From CAZOZP01 sp964584325 (GTDB taxonomy: Bacteria; Bacteroidota; Ignavibacteria; Ignavibacteriales; Melioribacteraceae): a stretch of DNA of 64,000 nt. The stretch spans positions 1 through 64,000 of the forward strand of contig CAZOZP010000007.1 in NCBI GenBank assembly GCA_964584325.1, given 5' to 3'. A model generated the notes under the pieces. That model did not search any database. It was not told the origin of the DNA and saw only the letters and a program-made list of their open reading frames with translations. Made by a program: the position numbers and the translations under genes. Of this stretch, positions 1-8,521 are shown one piece after another (position 1 is the stretch's first letter; the number at the start of each line of letters is the position of its first letter).

Positions 1-2
1 TG

Positions 3-77
3 GCATCCGGAATGTATATATACAAGATAGAAAGTGGAAGCTTTTCGGATTCAAAACGTATGATGTTGGTGAAATAG
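3..77 (+). CDS. C-terminal end of a T9SS-secreted protein (partial)
   Basis: Reading frame 3 from the window edge gives 24 residues ending in a TAG stop. They contain GMYIYKIESG followed by SDSKRMMLVK. This matches the last strands of a type A T9SS C-terminal sorting domain (a GVYIYKL...SKKLTLLK pattern) and resembles the ends of the two complete T9SS proteins in this window (8522-9472 and 52523-56704). The rest of the gene lies upstream of the window, so the passenger domain is unknown. A short GTGACAAAGTAAC-type repeat begins at the stop codon, and a terminator follows. Confidence 0.75.
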   Translation, partial: ASGMYIYKIESGSFSDSKRMMLVK

Positions 78-115
78 TGACAAAGTAACAGGTGACAGAG
101 TAACAAAGTTGGGGC
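77..115 (+). repeat. GTGACARAGTAAC repeat, copy A
   Basis: Two tandem degenerate units, GTGACAAAGTAACAG and GTGACAGAGTAACAAAG, are followed by TTGGGG. The same words recur at 43321-43360 and, as one unit, at 45919-45933, where they include the stop codon of the AAA-ATPase gene. Here the repeat starts on the last base of the upstream stop codon. Confidence 0.6.
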
Positions 116-140
116 AGACCTAAAGTGTCTGCCCTTTTTT
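112..140 (+). terminator. Rho-independent terminator
   Basis: A perfect 8-bp stem (GGGCAGAC at 112-119 with GTCTGCCC at 127-134) has a 7-nt loop and is followed at once by six T residues. It ends the transcript of the T9SS protein that enters from the left edge. It overlaps the last bases of repeat copy A. Confidence 0.85.
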
Positions 141-208
141 ATTTTATATCGCCAAGTGTCTTAAGCCTCTCGAAGACACTGCAGATGATAAAGGAATTTA
201 CCACAGAA

Positions 209-1084
209 TTACGAATTTTTGAAATAGAAGACAGCTCCTTTAAATAATCCATACAGCCTTCCGGCAACAGAAGCAATGTTTGATGCAGAAAGAGAAAGAT
301 TTATTGTGAAAATCCCACGGAAGATTTGAATAATCGGAACAAAAAACATTTCAAGGAACTCGAACAATACCTTCGGCTCTTTATTTATGATGAGCCATTT
401 CCACACTAATGCACCTTTCCCGATTCCGTACTTAAATGATTTTACAAATCCTTTTTTTATGGATTCATTGAACGGAGGTACATGGTAAACAACAAGCTGC
501 GGGAAGAATTCCATATTAATACCGCTGAAATATGCCTTCCAGCAGAAATCTGTTTCTTCACTGCTTCCGAAATAAGAACCCGCCCCGAAATTTTCATCGA
601 ATTTTCCCAGTCTTAGAAAAACATCTTTACGTATCACGAAATTTGAACCCATAAGATTCTTTGTATTGCGGAATAGTTTAAGAGAACCTCCCTTTAGGTG
701 GCGGAGGCTGTAAAACTTATGATTATCTTCCCTGACTATACTTCCGGCAAAAATATCATTTTCGGGATGTTTAAGCATTAAATCATTCAGAATTTCAGAG
801 TACTGTGCATCGGGATATCCGTCATCATCGCAGAAGAATATCCATTCAGCATCATCAGGAATAATAAGAGTATTTCTGGCGGCGGAGACAGATTTCTTCT
901 CTGATTTTTGTCTCATAAAAAGCGGATTGCCGGTAATATCTTTTGGCAGGGGCAGTTCAGATTTATTCTGATCAATTAAGATTACTTTAATAGGCGGAAT
1001 TTTCTGATTCAAAGAAGCACTAAGACTTCTTGAGGCCAATTCTGATGAACGGTAAATGGTATTTGTTGCAATAATATATTTCAT
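209..1084 (-). CDS. Family 2 glycosyltransferase
   Basis: A 291-residue GT-A fold enzyme expected to transfer a sugar from a nucleotide sugar onto a growing surface glycan on the cytoplasmic face of the inner membrane. The N-terminus YIIATNTIYRSS forms the first strand. The nucleotide/metal motif appears as FFCDDDGYPD near residue 85, and the catalytic-base region as GSSEETDFCWKA near residue 175. The C-terminal ~60 residues are hydrophobic and may contact the membrane. It is divergently transcribed from the polysaccharide operon starting at 1187, with 102 bp between them, which fits a shared role in glycan assembly. A weak TTAGG precedes the ATG. Donor and acceptor cannot be read from the sequence. 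Confidence 0.85.
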   Translation of the reverse strand: MKYIIATNTIYRSSELASRSLSASLNQKIPPIKVILIDQNKSELPLPKDITGNPLFMRQKSEKKSVSAARNTLIIPDDAEWIFFCDDDGYPDAQYSEILNDLMLKHPENDIFAGSIVREDNHKFYSLRHLKGGSLKLFRNTKNLMGSNFVIRKDVFLRLGKFDENFGAGSYFGSSEETDFCWKAYFSGINMEFFPQLVVYHVPPFNESIKKGFVKSFKYGIGKGALVWKWLIINKEPKVLFEFLEMFFVPIIQIFRGIFTINLSLSASNIASVAGRLYGLFKGAVFYFKNS

Positions 1085-1186
1085 AAAACCTAAAATAACC
1101 TTTTACCGGTATTTATTAAAAAAAAAGTTTATGTAAATGGTTATATTTCTAAATGCGAATATAGTTAATACGATGTAAAGGAGCGG

Positions 1187-2563
1187 ATGCTTTCCGTATT
1201 GTTAAAAAAAATTATATCCAATGAACTCGTTGCAGGGTATCTGCCTCAGGACGGAAGGAACAGGAACGCGGTAAAGAACATTGCCGGATCATTTATGGTT
1301 AAGTCAGGTTCTGCACTTGTCGGAATTTTAATGGTTCCTTTGACTATTGACTATCTTGATTCCGGTACCTACGGAATTTGGCTTACATTAAGCTCGATTG
1401 TGCTTTGGTTAAGTTATTTTGATATCGGATTGGGGAATGGTTTAAGGAATAAGTTTGCGGAATTAAGAGCCGGAAATAACACATTACTCTTAAGAAAATA
1501 TATCAGTACGGCATATTTGTCTTTCTTTATTCTGTTTTTTCTAATCTGGGTTATTGTTTTTCTTAAAGCAGATTCAGTTAATTGGGCCGGAATTCTTAAT
1601 GCCCCGGGTAATATGAATAATGAACTAAAATCCACGGGAATAATTATAACCGGATTTTTTTCACTGCAAATGGTGTTTAAAATTATAACTACAATTCTAA
1701 CTGCAGACCAAAAACCCGCATTAGCATCTTTTGTTGATTTTATCGGACAATTTTTTGTTCTGGTGTCAATTTATCTTCTCACAATATGTACTGAAGGCTC
1801 TCTGATTTTGTTGGCTTCAGCAACCGGTGCTATGCCGGTATTTGTGCTTTTGTTAGCCTCGGTAGTCTTGTTCGGGAAAAAGTACAGACTCTACTTACCC
1901 TCAGCAAAACTAATAGATTTCTCGTGTATTAAAGATATTATGTCTCTGGGTGTTAAATTTTTCCTGATTCAAATTGCTGCTCTTATAATATATCAAACAG
2001 GAAATATAATAATTGCGCACATTAGCGGACCTGAAGATGTAACTGTATATAATATAGCATTTAGATATTTCAGTCTTTCTTCAATGCTGTTTCTTATTGT
2101 TATTACTCCCTTTTGGTCTGCATTTACGGATGCATATTTTAAGGCTGAATACGAATGGATGAAACTGACTCTCAATAAGCTTAGAAAAATCTTTCTCTTT
2201 TTTGTTTTACTTTTAGCATTTATGTTAGCAGGGGCACCTTTCTTTTATGAAATATGGATTGGAGATAAAGTGAATGTTACATTCCGGGTATCAGTTTTTA
2301 TGTCATTGCTTTTTCTTTTAACGATTTGGAATATTCTTCACGCGTATATAATAAACGGTATCGGTAAAATTAAACTGCAGCTATATTTCTCGGCAGCAGG
2401 TGCTTTAGTTTATATACCTATAGCGGTTATGCTCGGGAAAAGTATGGGTATGCCGGGGGTTGTTTTGGCATCAATTATTATTAATATGGTAAGTGCAGTT
2501 TATTCTCCTATTCAAGTAAATAAAATTGTAGGAAAAAGAGCAAAAGGAATTTGGAACGCATAA
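1187..2563 (+). CDS. Polysaccharide flippase (Wzx/MATE-like)
   Basis: A 458-residue polytopic membrane protein with about 12 hydrophobic helices and a Polysacc_synt-type N-terminus (KNIAGSFMVKSGSALVGILM). Members move undecaprenyl-linked oligosaccharides across the inner membrane. The ATG follows AAAGGAG at a 5-nt spacing. It is the first gene of a tight five-gene run. Its stop codon overlaps the next ATG by one base (TAATG), indicating translational coupling. Family membership rests on topology and the conserved N-terminal glycine-rich segment; the substrate is inferred only from the neighbours. Confidence 0.85.
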   Translation: MLSVLLKKIISNELVAGYLPQDGRNRNAVKNIAGSFMVKSGSALVGILMVPLTIDYLDSGTYGIWLTLSSIVLWLSYFDIGLGNGLRNKFAELRAGNNTLLLRKYISTAYLSFFILFFLIWVIVFLKADSVNWAGILNAPGNMNNELKSTGIIITGFFSLQMVFKIITTILTADQKPALASFVDFIGQFFVLVSIYLLTICTEGSLILLASATGAMPVFVLLLASVVLFGKKYRLYLPSAKLIDFSCIKDIMSLGVKFFLIQIAALIIYQTGNIIIAHISGPEDVTVYNIAFRYFSLSSMLFLIVITPFWSAFTDAYFKAEYEWMKLTLNKLRKIFLFFVLLLAFMLAGAPFFYEIWIGDKVNVTFRVSVFMSLLFLLTIWNILHAYIINGIGKIKLQLYFSAAGALVYIPIAVMLGKSMGMPGVVLASIIINMVSAVYSPIQVNKIVGKRAKGIWNA

Positions 2564-3834
2564 TGAAAAATGTTTTGCTGATCACAGGCCAGGATCCAAC
2601 TAAAGCATCCGGTGTAATTGCGTTTGATGTATTGAATGCGTTAAACGATAAAAATAATGTCAGAATAATGACCAACGTAAAAGCTGAACAGTTACCGGTC
2701 GATATTATTCAATTTAGTCCGAAATTCCCGTTTTTTCTTTTTCTTGCCAAGCTAATTAAGAACATTGAAGAGATTTTCAGAAAGCGTAATCCAAAATATT
2801 ATATGGCAAGCGTGGATATGTTTTTTACAAATATATGGTCTGCAGGAATTATCAAAAGTTTGCCTTTCAAACCGGATATTATTTTTTATCTTCACCCGGT
2901 TAGTTATATGACAGCCAGAGATTTAAGAATTGTGAGCGAAACGTGCGGGGTGCCGGTACTTGTGTATATGATGGATATGGCTCCGATTACAGGCGGATGC
3001 CATTATGCATGGGATTGCAGGGGATACACGGTGGAATGCGGAAAATGTCCGGGTCTTTTTTCCTCTGATTCTGATGATAAATCCTTTCGGGTAATACAAT
3101 TAAAGAAAAAATTTATAAGAGAATCTAAAATATATCCGGTATCAGCTTCGGCTTGGCAGTGGAAGCAGCTTAATGAAAGTTCAGTTTTTGAGTGTCAGAA
3201 GAAATTTAAGGTGCTTTCGCCTACTAATGAAAATCTTTTTTTCCCGGGCGATAAAAATGAAGCACGAAAGATTTTGAATTTGCCTTCCGATAAGAAAATA
3301 ATTTTCTTTGGTGCTGTTTACGAACACGAAGAAAGAAAAGGATTTGCTCAGCTTATAAAAACCATAGAACGGCTTTATGAAATCTCTGATGAGAAAGAGA
3401 AGAATGAAATCCATTTTGCAGTTGCCGGACGTTTTTCGGAACAACTGGAAAAAGAAATTCCTTTCAGCAAAACTCAGCTTGGTTTTTTGCCTCACGACAA
3501 ATTAAGTACTGCATATAAAGCGGCAGATATTTATCTGAATACTTCAGTTGAGGATTCGGGGCCGACTATGATTAATCAGGCAGTTATGAGCGGTACTCCT
3601 GCCGTTTGCTTCGAAATGGGTGTTGCACCCGATTTGGTTTTAAACGGAAAGACAGGGTTCCGTGTGCCGCTATATGATTGTGAAGCCTTAGCGGATGCTG
3701 TTATGCAGCTTGTAAGATTAACTGAGGCTGAAGCAGCTCATTACTCTGTTAATTGCAGAGAACTGGCAATTCAAACCTGCAGTCATAAGAAAATTAAAGA
3801 AGAGTTCCAAAAACTAATAGATGAACTAACCTGA
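2563..3834 (+). CDS. GT4-type glycosyltransferase
   Basis: A GT-B fold glycosyltransferase of 423 residues. The ATG at 2563 overlaps the upstream stop by one base. An in-frame TTG 12 bp earlier is less likely because it sits almost on the AAAAGGA ribosome site. A cysteine-rich insert (GGCHYAWDCRGY, then ECGKCPGL) around residue 150 is typical of the colanic-acid-like GT4 subset. The C-terminal donor-binding half contains YLNTSVEDSGPTMINQ and GTPAVCFEMG. In that motif the second glutamate of the usual E-x7-E pair appears as Asn. It probably extends the lipid-linked repeat unit exported by the flippase. Confidence 0.85.
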   Translation: MKNVLLITGQDPTKASGVIAFDVLNALNDKNNVRIMTNVKAEQLPVDIIQFSPKFPFFLFLAKLIKNIEEIFRKRNPKYYMASVDMFFTNIWSAGIIKSLPFKPDIIFYLHPVSYMTARDLRIVSETCGVPVLVYMMDMAPITGGCHYAWDCRGYTVECGKCPGLFSSDSDDKSFRVIQLKKKFIRESKIYPVSASAWQWKQLNESSVFECQKKFKVLSPTNENLFFPGDKNEARKILNLPSDKKIIFFGAVYEHEERKGFAQLIKTIERLYEISDEKEKNEIHFAVAGRFSEQLEKEIPFSKTQLGFLPHDKLSTAYKAADIYLNTSVEDSGPTMINQAVMSGTPAVCFEMGVAPDLVLNGKTGFRVPLYDCEALADAVMQLVRLTEAEAAHYSVNCRELAIQTCSHKKIKEEFQKLIDELT

Positions 3835-3835
3835 T

Positions 3836-4534
3836 ATGAATAAAACTTTAGCAATACTTCAATCAAATTATATACCCTGGAAAGGTTATTTCGATCTTAT
3901 TGCGGCATCCGATGAATTTATCTTATATGATGAAATGCAATACACAAAAAACGACTGGCGGAACAGAAACAAAATAAAAACTCAAACCGGTGCTGCCTGG
4001 TTAACAATTCCGGTTACTGTAAAAAGCCTTCATCAGAAGATTAACGAAACAAGAGTTGCAGATAAAAATTGGATTAAGAAGCATAAAAATTCAATCATCA
4101 CTAACTATGCAAAATCAGAATGCTATAAAGAATACAGTGGGAGAATACTCCCTTGGCTTGAAGAATTGGCTGAGGAGGAATTTCTCAGCAGAATAAACCA
4201 CAGACTAATCAGCGAAGTATGTACACTTCTTGGAATCGGTACGAAAATTACCCGTTCTGAGGATTATATCCTTGCTGAAGGGAAAACAGAAAGACTTGTT
4301 GATTTATGTTTACAGACAGGTGCTGATGAATATCTGACCGGACCCGCAGCAAGGGGGTATCTAAATGAAGAATTATTTATTGAAGCAGGAATAAAAGTAA
4401 AATGGATGGATTATTCAAACTATTCTGAATACCGACAACTTTATCCTCCATTTGACCATTATGTAAGCATAATTGATCTTCTGCTAAATGAGGGTGAAAA
4501 TTCCGGAAACTACTTAAAATTTATAAAGAAATGA
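3836..4534 (+). CDS. WbqC-like family protein
   Basis: A 232-residue protein with the hallmark WbqC N-terminus (LAILQSNYIPWKGYFDLI, then DEMQYTKNDWRNRNKIK). The family is common in O-antigen and capsule clusters next to aminotransferases and acetyltransferases, but its biochemical activity is not firmly established. Conserved QSNYIPW, WRNRN and LTGPAARGYL motifs are all present and the length is normal. Its ATG begins one base after the GT4 stop, and its own stop overlaps the next gene by 4 bp (ATGA). That placement links it to the amino-sugar genes that follow. Confidence 0.9.
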   Translation: MNKTLAILQSNYIPWKGYFDLIAASDEFILYDEMQYTKNDWRNRNKIKTQTGAAWLTIPVTVKSLHQKINETRVADKNWIKKHKNSIITNYAKSECYKEYSGRILPWLEELAEEEFLSRINHRLISEVCTLLGIGTKITRSEDYILAEGKTERLVDLCLQTGADEYLTGPAARGYLNEELFIEAGIKVKWMDYSNYSEYRQLYPPFDHYVSIIDLLLNEGENSGNYLKFIKK

Positions 4535-5151
4535 AAAAACTTGCAATAATAGGCAGCGGTGAGCTGGGCAGACAAATTAAACACATTGCGGCAATACAGG
4601 GAAAATATGCTTTTGCCGGATATTTTGATGATTTTGCGGATTCAGACAGTCCGGAATTATTAGGAAGACTGGAAGATATCAGCACAAACTTTAAGAAAGG
4701 AAAGTTTGAGTTGCTTTTCCTGGCTATCGGCTACAAACATTTACAGAAAAGAAAAGAATTATTTGAAGACCTTAAGGGGAGTTTTGAATTTGCGTCCATA
4801 ATTCATCCTAATGCATATATTGATCCCACAGCATCAGTCTTCCCGGGATGTGCCGTTTATCCGGGTACGGTTATAGACAAAGACTCGATAATCCGCGAAA
4901 ACGTTTTATTAAATAATGCAGTTGTAATTTCTCATAATTGCGATATCGGTGCGCATTCTTTTATTGCCCCGGCGGTTTCATTGGCTGGGTACTGTACTAT
5001 CGGAGAGAGTGTATTCCTGGGAATTGGAACAACAATAATAGATAATTTAACAATTTCAGCACATATAAGTACCGGTGGAGGAACTGTTGTGATCAAAGAT
5101 CTGACAAGCCCCGGAGTATATGTCGGTAATCCGGCGAGGTTAATCAAGTGA
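4531..5151 (+). CDS. NeuD/PglD-like sugar O/N-acyltransferase
   Basis: A 206-residue left-handed beta-helix acyltransferase. Residues 1-80 form the PglD-type Rossmann-like domain (LAIIGSGELGRQ). Residues 90-200 are hexapeptide repeats (IHPNAYIDPTASVFPG, VVISHNCDIG, GNPARLIK). The central HNCDIGAHSF carries the His used as catalytic base in PglD relatives. It likely acylates the amino group made by the neighbouring aminotransferase, using acetyl-CoA or another acyl-CoA. It overlaps WbqC by 4 bp and the next gene by 4 bp (GTGA). Confidence 0.87.
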   Translation: MKKLAIIGSGELGRQIKHIAAIQGKYAFAGYFDDFADSDSPELLGRLEDISTNFKKGKFELLFLAIGYKHLQKRKELFEDLKGSFEFASIIHPNAYIDPTASVFPGCAVYPGTVIDKDSIIRENVLLNNAVVISHNCDIGAHSFIAPAVSLAGYCTIGESVFLGIGTTIIDNLTISAHISTGGGTVVIKDLTSPGVYVGNPARLIK

Positions 5152-6281
5152 AAGAGATTCCTTTTAACAAACCTTATCTTACGGGTAAGGAAATGCACTA
5201 TATTTATCAGGCAGTTTACAGCGGAAAAATTTCAGGTAACGGAATTTATACAAAAAAATGTAATGCTTATTTCGAAAACAGATATGGCTTTAAAAAAGCG
5301 CTGCTTACAACTTCCTGCACAGATGCTCTCGAAATGTGTGCTATTTTAGCAGACATAAAACCGGGAGATGAAGTTATCATTCCTTCTTATACATTTGTAT
5401 CTACTGCTTTAGCTTTTATAAGACAGGGAGCAAACATTATATTTGCCGACAGCCGCCGGGATCATCCGGGGATTGATGAAGAAAAAATCGAAGAATTGAT
5501 TACTGCAAAAACTAAGGCTATTGTTCCGGTCCATTATGCCGGTGTTGCCTGCGATATGGATATTATAATGCATCTTGCAGAGAAATACGGCCTTATCGTA
5601 ATAGAGGATGCAGCACAGGCGGTTGAATCTTTCTATAAAGGCAGACCTCTGGGAAGTATTGGGCATTTATCAGCGTTTTCTTTCCACGAAACTAAGAATA
5701 TAAATGCCGGTGAAGGTGGGTTGCTGGCAATTAATGATGAACGATTTATAAAAAGATCGGAGATAATTTGGGAAAAGGGAACAAACAGAGCCGAATTTTT
5801 CCGCGGGGAAGTAAACAAATACGGCTGGGTAGATACCGGTTCATCATTTCTTCCGTCTGAGATAATTTCCGCATATCTTTTTGCACAGCTTGAAAATCTT
5901 GAACAGATTCAGAATAAAAGGAAACATTTATGGGAATGTTATTACAGAGAATTAAACAATGATTCTGTTAAGGATAAGATTAGATTACCGGTAATACCTG
6001 ATTATGCTTCAAACAACGGACATATGTTTTATTTGATTTGCACTGATTCAAGTCAAAGGCAGTCAATTATAAACAAACTGAAAACTCATTCTGTTCATTC
6101 TGTCTTTCATTATCTTTCGCTTCATAAATCTGATTTCTATAAGGATAGATACATTGGAGGAGAATTAGTTATGTCTGACTATTATACCGAAGTCTTGTTG
6201 AGACTTCCCATGTTTTTTGAATTGGAAGAAGAGGATGTAATTAATATATGTAAATTGATAAAAGAAGTTTTAATTCAATAA
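5148..6281 (+). CDS. WecE/RffA-like sugar 4-aminotransferase (DegT/DnrJ/EryC1/StrS)
   Basis: A 377-residue PLP-dependent aminotransferase. The N-terminal IPFNKPYLTGKE and the PLP lysine motif SFHETKNINAGEGG (Lys183) match the WecE/RffA group, which converts dTDP-4-keto-6-deoxyhexose to the 4-amino sugar. Asp of EDAAQ (residues 153-157) would hold the PLP ring nitrogen. The start is a GTG overlapping the acyltransferase stop. Together with the acyltransferase it would give an N-acyl-4-amino-4,6-dideoxyhexose. The gluco or galacto configuration cannot be decided here. Confidence 0.87.
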   Translation: MKEIPFNKPYLTGKEMHYIYQAVYSGKISGNGIYTKKCNAYFENRYGFKKALLTTSCTDALEMCAILADIKPGDEVIIPSYTFVSTALAFIRQGANIIFADSRRDHPGIDEEKIEELITAKTKAIVPVHYAGVACDMDIIMHLAEKYGLIVIEDAAQAVESFYKGRPLGSIGHLSAFSFHETKNINAGEGGLLAINDERFIKRSEIIWEKGTNRAEFFRGEVNKYGWVDTGSSFLPSEIISAYLFAQLENLEQIQNKRKHLWECYYRELNNDSVKDKIRLPVIPDYASNNGHMFYLICTDSSQRQSIINKLKTHSVHSVFHYLSLHKSDFYKDRYIGGELVMSDYYTEVLLRLPMFFELEEEDVINICKLIKEVLIQ

Positions 6282-6316
6282 AAAAGGCTGTCTGAAATTT
6301 TTCAGACAGCCTTTTT
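6281..6316. terminator. Bidirectional terminator
   Basis: A perfect 16-bp inverted repeat (6281-6296 with 6301-6316) with a 4-nt loop. It has A-runs on the left and T-runs on the right, so it can end transcripts from both sides. It closes the polysaccharide operon and the facing small secreted-protein gene. Confidence 0.92.
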
Positions 6317-6349
6317 AACCAAGCTTTATAAAACCCGGTCACGAAAGAA

Positions 6350-6706
6350 CTAATTGGCAACAGCCAGCCAGCTTCCGCCTATAATGTTTATTTTAGTATC
6401 GCCCCAGGTTTTAATTTTAATCATAAAACCGTCTCTGGATATTGCAGAAGCCTGAACATCATATCTCAAATTTGTTGTTTTTTCAGCATCAATCAAAGAT
6501 ACACTTAAAATAACATTTGGTTTTTTGTTGAAAGGCTGAGGATAATTTACTTCAAGAGTGTAAGTTCTGTCGCCGGAATTGCTGTTAAGAGTGTATCCGG
6601 GTGTGTCAGAACTGATTGCAAAAGAACCTGTCTGAACTTCCTGAGCAAAAGAGGCTGAAGCTAATCCGATAACAAGAAACAGAGCGAATAAGAATGATCT
6701 TTTCAT
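6350..6706 (-). CDS. Small secreted protein of unknown function
   Basis: The start is set at 6706, where AAAAAGGAG precedes the ATG. A longer reading with 15 extra residues lacks a ribosome site. The product has 118 residues with a clear signal peptide (MKRSFLFALFLVIGLASASF, then AQ). The mature ~97 residues look like one small beta-sandwich (VILSVSLIDAEKT, GDTKINIIGGSWLAV). There is no T9SS tail, so it should stay in the periplasm. I do not recognise the family. It is transcribed towards the polysaccharide operon and away from the WaaE-like gene, with an inverted repeat over its putative promoter. Confidence 0.7.
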   Translation of the reverse strand: MKRSFLFALFLVIGLASASFAQEVQTGSFAISSDTPGYTLNSNSGDRTYTLEVNYPQPFNKKPNVILSVSLIDAEKTTNLRYDVQASAISRDGFMIKIKTWGDTKINIIGGSWLAVAN

Positions 6707-6735
6707 CTGTACTCCTTTTTTTGTTTGTGATAGAA

Positions 6736-6764
6736 TAATTAGTAAATCCAAAATTTCATTTCAA
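6736..6764 (-). promoter_or_regulatory. Putative sigma70-like promoter of the small secreted protein
   Basis: Read on the minus strand, TTGAAA (6764-6759) is separated by 17 bp from TAATTA (6741-6736), about 30 bp upstream of the start codon at 6706. It is found by pattern only, in AT-rich DNA. Confidence 0.35.
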
Positions 6765-6777
6765 TATAATGAAATTT
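6751..6777. promoter_or_regulatory. Perfect inverted repeat, possible operator
   Basis: Arms AAATTTCATT (6751-6760) and AATGAAATTT (6768-6777) are exactly complementary over 10 bp with a 7-bp spacer. The element lies in the divergent intergenic region and covers the proposed -35 box of the secreted-protein gene. That placement is typical of a repressor site, although an AT-rich hairpin of no function is possible. Confidence 0.4.
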
Positions 6778-6850
6778 TTATAAATGATGAAAATATTTAA
6801 TATTAAAAAGAAATTTATTTATGTTTAGACATGGAATTATCAGGGATTTT

Positions 6851-7609
6851 ATGCTAAAGATTTCTTCAATCATTATTGCAAAAGACGAAGAGAAAAATAT
6901 CAGACGCTGTATCGAAAGCCAGCTTGGATGTATTGATGAAATCATTCTTGTAATAGATAGCCGTACTACTGACAGTACTGCATTAATTGCTTCAAATTAT
7001 CCTTCCGTAAAAGTGGAAATAAGAGATTGGGAAGGATACGCTCAAACCAAGAAATTTGCTGTTGATTCTGCCTCCTATAACTGGATATTCTGGATTGATG
7101 CAGATGAAGAAATTACTCCTGCCTTAGCCGATGAGATAAAGGAATTTAAACTTTCCGAACCGGTTTTTGAAGTTTATGATGTTGCCAGAAGAGCATATTT
7201 CCTTGGGAAATGGATTAAACACAGCGGTTGGTATCCTGGGAGAGTCTGCAGGTTGTTCAACAGAAAAAATACCGGATTCAGCGATAAAGAGGTTCATGAG
7301 AATCTTGTATTTTCGGGTGAAAGGGGACATTTACACAATGACCTAAATCATTATACCGATCCGGACATTTCGCATTATTTTGAAAAATTCAATAATTATA
7401 CTTCTTTGGCAGCTTCGGAACTTTTAAGGAATAATAAAGAAGCATCATTTGCAGATATATTTTTAAGACCGGTTTTTTTGTTTGTTAAGATGTATGTTAT
7501 CAAAAAAGGATTTCTTGACGGATTTCATGGTTTTGTTCTTGCAATGTTTTCAGCTTTCTATGTTTTTGTAAAATATACCAAATTATGGGAGGCAGAAAGA
7601 AAACAATGA
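6851..7609 (+). CDS. WaaE/KdtX-like family 2 glycosyltransferase
   Basis: A 252-residue GT2 enzyme starting MLKISSIIIAKDEEKNI. The ATG at 6851 follows CAGGGAT. Another ATG 30 bp upstream (6821) would add ten residues not typical of the family. Motifs include the N-terminal IIIAKDEEKNIRRC, the DxD-type FWIDADEE near residue 87, and a hydrophobic C-terminal segment. WaaE/KdtX relatives add glucose to the lipopolysaccharide inner core. Its stop overlaps the NAD kinase start (ATGA), so the two are translationally coupled despite unrelated roles. Confidence 0.83.
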   Translation: MLKISSIIIAKDEEKNIRRCIESQLGCIDEIILVIDSRTTDSTALIASNYPSVKVEIRDWEGYAQTKKFAVDSASYNWIFWIDADEEITPALADEIKEFKLSEPVFEVYDVARRAYFLGKWIKHSGWYPGRVCRLFNRKNTGFSDKEVHENLVFSGERGHLHNDLNHYTDPDISHYFEKFNNYTSLAASELLRNNKEASFADIFLRPVFLFVKMYVIKKGFLDGFHGFVLAMFSAFYVFVKYTKLWEAERKQ

Positions 7610-8502
7610 TTATTGCTTTGGTACCGAATACTACTAAAAAAGACATTCTTAGTGTTGTGCTTAAGTTAGCGGAAAAATTAAACAATAGCGGATTCAGAGT
7701 TATTTTCAGCGACCTTATTCTTAAGAATTCTCTTGAGATAGACAAAATCATTCCCAATGCTTTGTATTTTCCGATGCCTGAAATATTCTATGAATCGGAT
7801 ATTGTAATTTCCATCGGGGGGGATGGGACAATGCTAAATACTGCATTTGAAGCACGAAATACAAAGATTCCGATGGCCGGACTGAATTTCGGCAAACTGG
7901 GATTCCTTGCTGAAGTAGGTCTGGATGATATAGATAAGTTTATAGATGAGGTTAAACAGCAGAAGTTCTTTATTGAAGAAAGAATGGCTCTTGAAGGAGC
8001 ATGTATTTCAGGAATCGAAACAGATATGTACGCCATTAACGATATAGTTATTGATAAAGGCGGCTGGCCGAAGATGATAGAAATTACGATCCAGGTTGAC
8101 GGAGAGTACGTTTCAACATTTTCTGCGGACGGAATTGTTGTTTCTACTCCGACCGGATCAACAGGTTATTCACTTTCCGGCGGCGGTCCGATAGTTTCTC
8201 CAAAAGCTGATGTTATTACTCTTACACCCATAGCACCTCATACTCTTACAATGAGACCGCTGATTATATCGGGAGAACAGAAAATTATACTTACCGTAAA
8301 ATCGCAACAGAATAAAATTCAGATAAATTGCGATGGTCAGAGAGTTTATTTCTTTACTTCACCGGTGGGTATTGAGATAAAAAAGAGTGATAAGCCGATG
8401 CGAATTCTTCATACACATACTGCAAGCTATTACGAAATTCTCAGAACTAAACTTCTTTGGGGACTTGATGTAAGGTCAAAAAACGGGGAACAAGGTAATT
8501 AA
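7606..8502 (+). CDS. nadK: NAD kinase
   Basis: A 298-residue ATP-NAD kinase making NADP. The GGDG nucleotide motif is at residues 71-74 (ISIGGDGTML, Asp73 catalytic). The family pattern FSADGIVVSTPTGSTGYSLS and the conserved GGPI are present. The ATG at 7606 overlaps the upstream stop, with GGGAGG 13 bp before it. An earlier in-frame ATG at 7585 would lie over that ribosome site. The length is normal for bacterial NadK. The gene ends 19 bp before a convergent T9SS protein gene, with no strong terminator between them. Confidence 0.95.
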   Translation: MIIALVPNTTKKDILSVVLKLAEKLNNSGFRVIFSDLILKNSLEIDKIIPNALYFPMPEIFYESDIVISIGGDGTMLNTAFEARNTKIPMAGLNFGKLGFLAEVGLDDIDKFIDEVKQQKFFIEERMALEGACISGIETDMYAINDIVIDKGGWPKMIEITIQVDGEYVSTFSADGIVVSTPTGSTGYSLSGGGPIVSPKADVITLTPIAPHTLTMRPLIISGEQKIILTVKSQQNKIQINCDGQRVYFFTSPVGIEIKKSDKPMRILHTHTASYYEILRTKLLWGLDVRSKNGEQGN

Positions 8503-8521
8503 ATCTCATTCCCCTGAAAAA

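Noticed and set aside
8487..8514. Terminator between nadK and the T9SS gene (GGGGAA/TTCCCC)
   Set aside because: It has only six paired bases with a loop of about 16 nt and no T-run, so it is too weak to claim.
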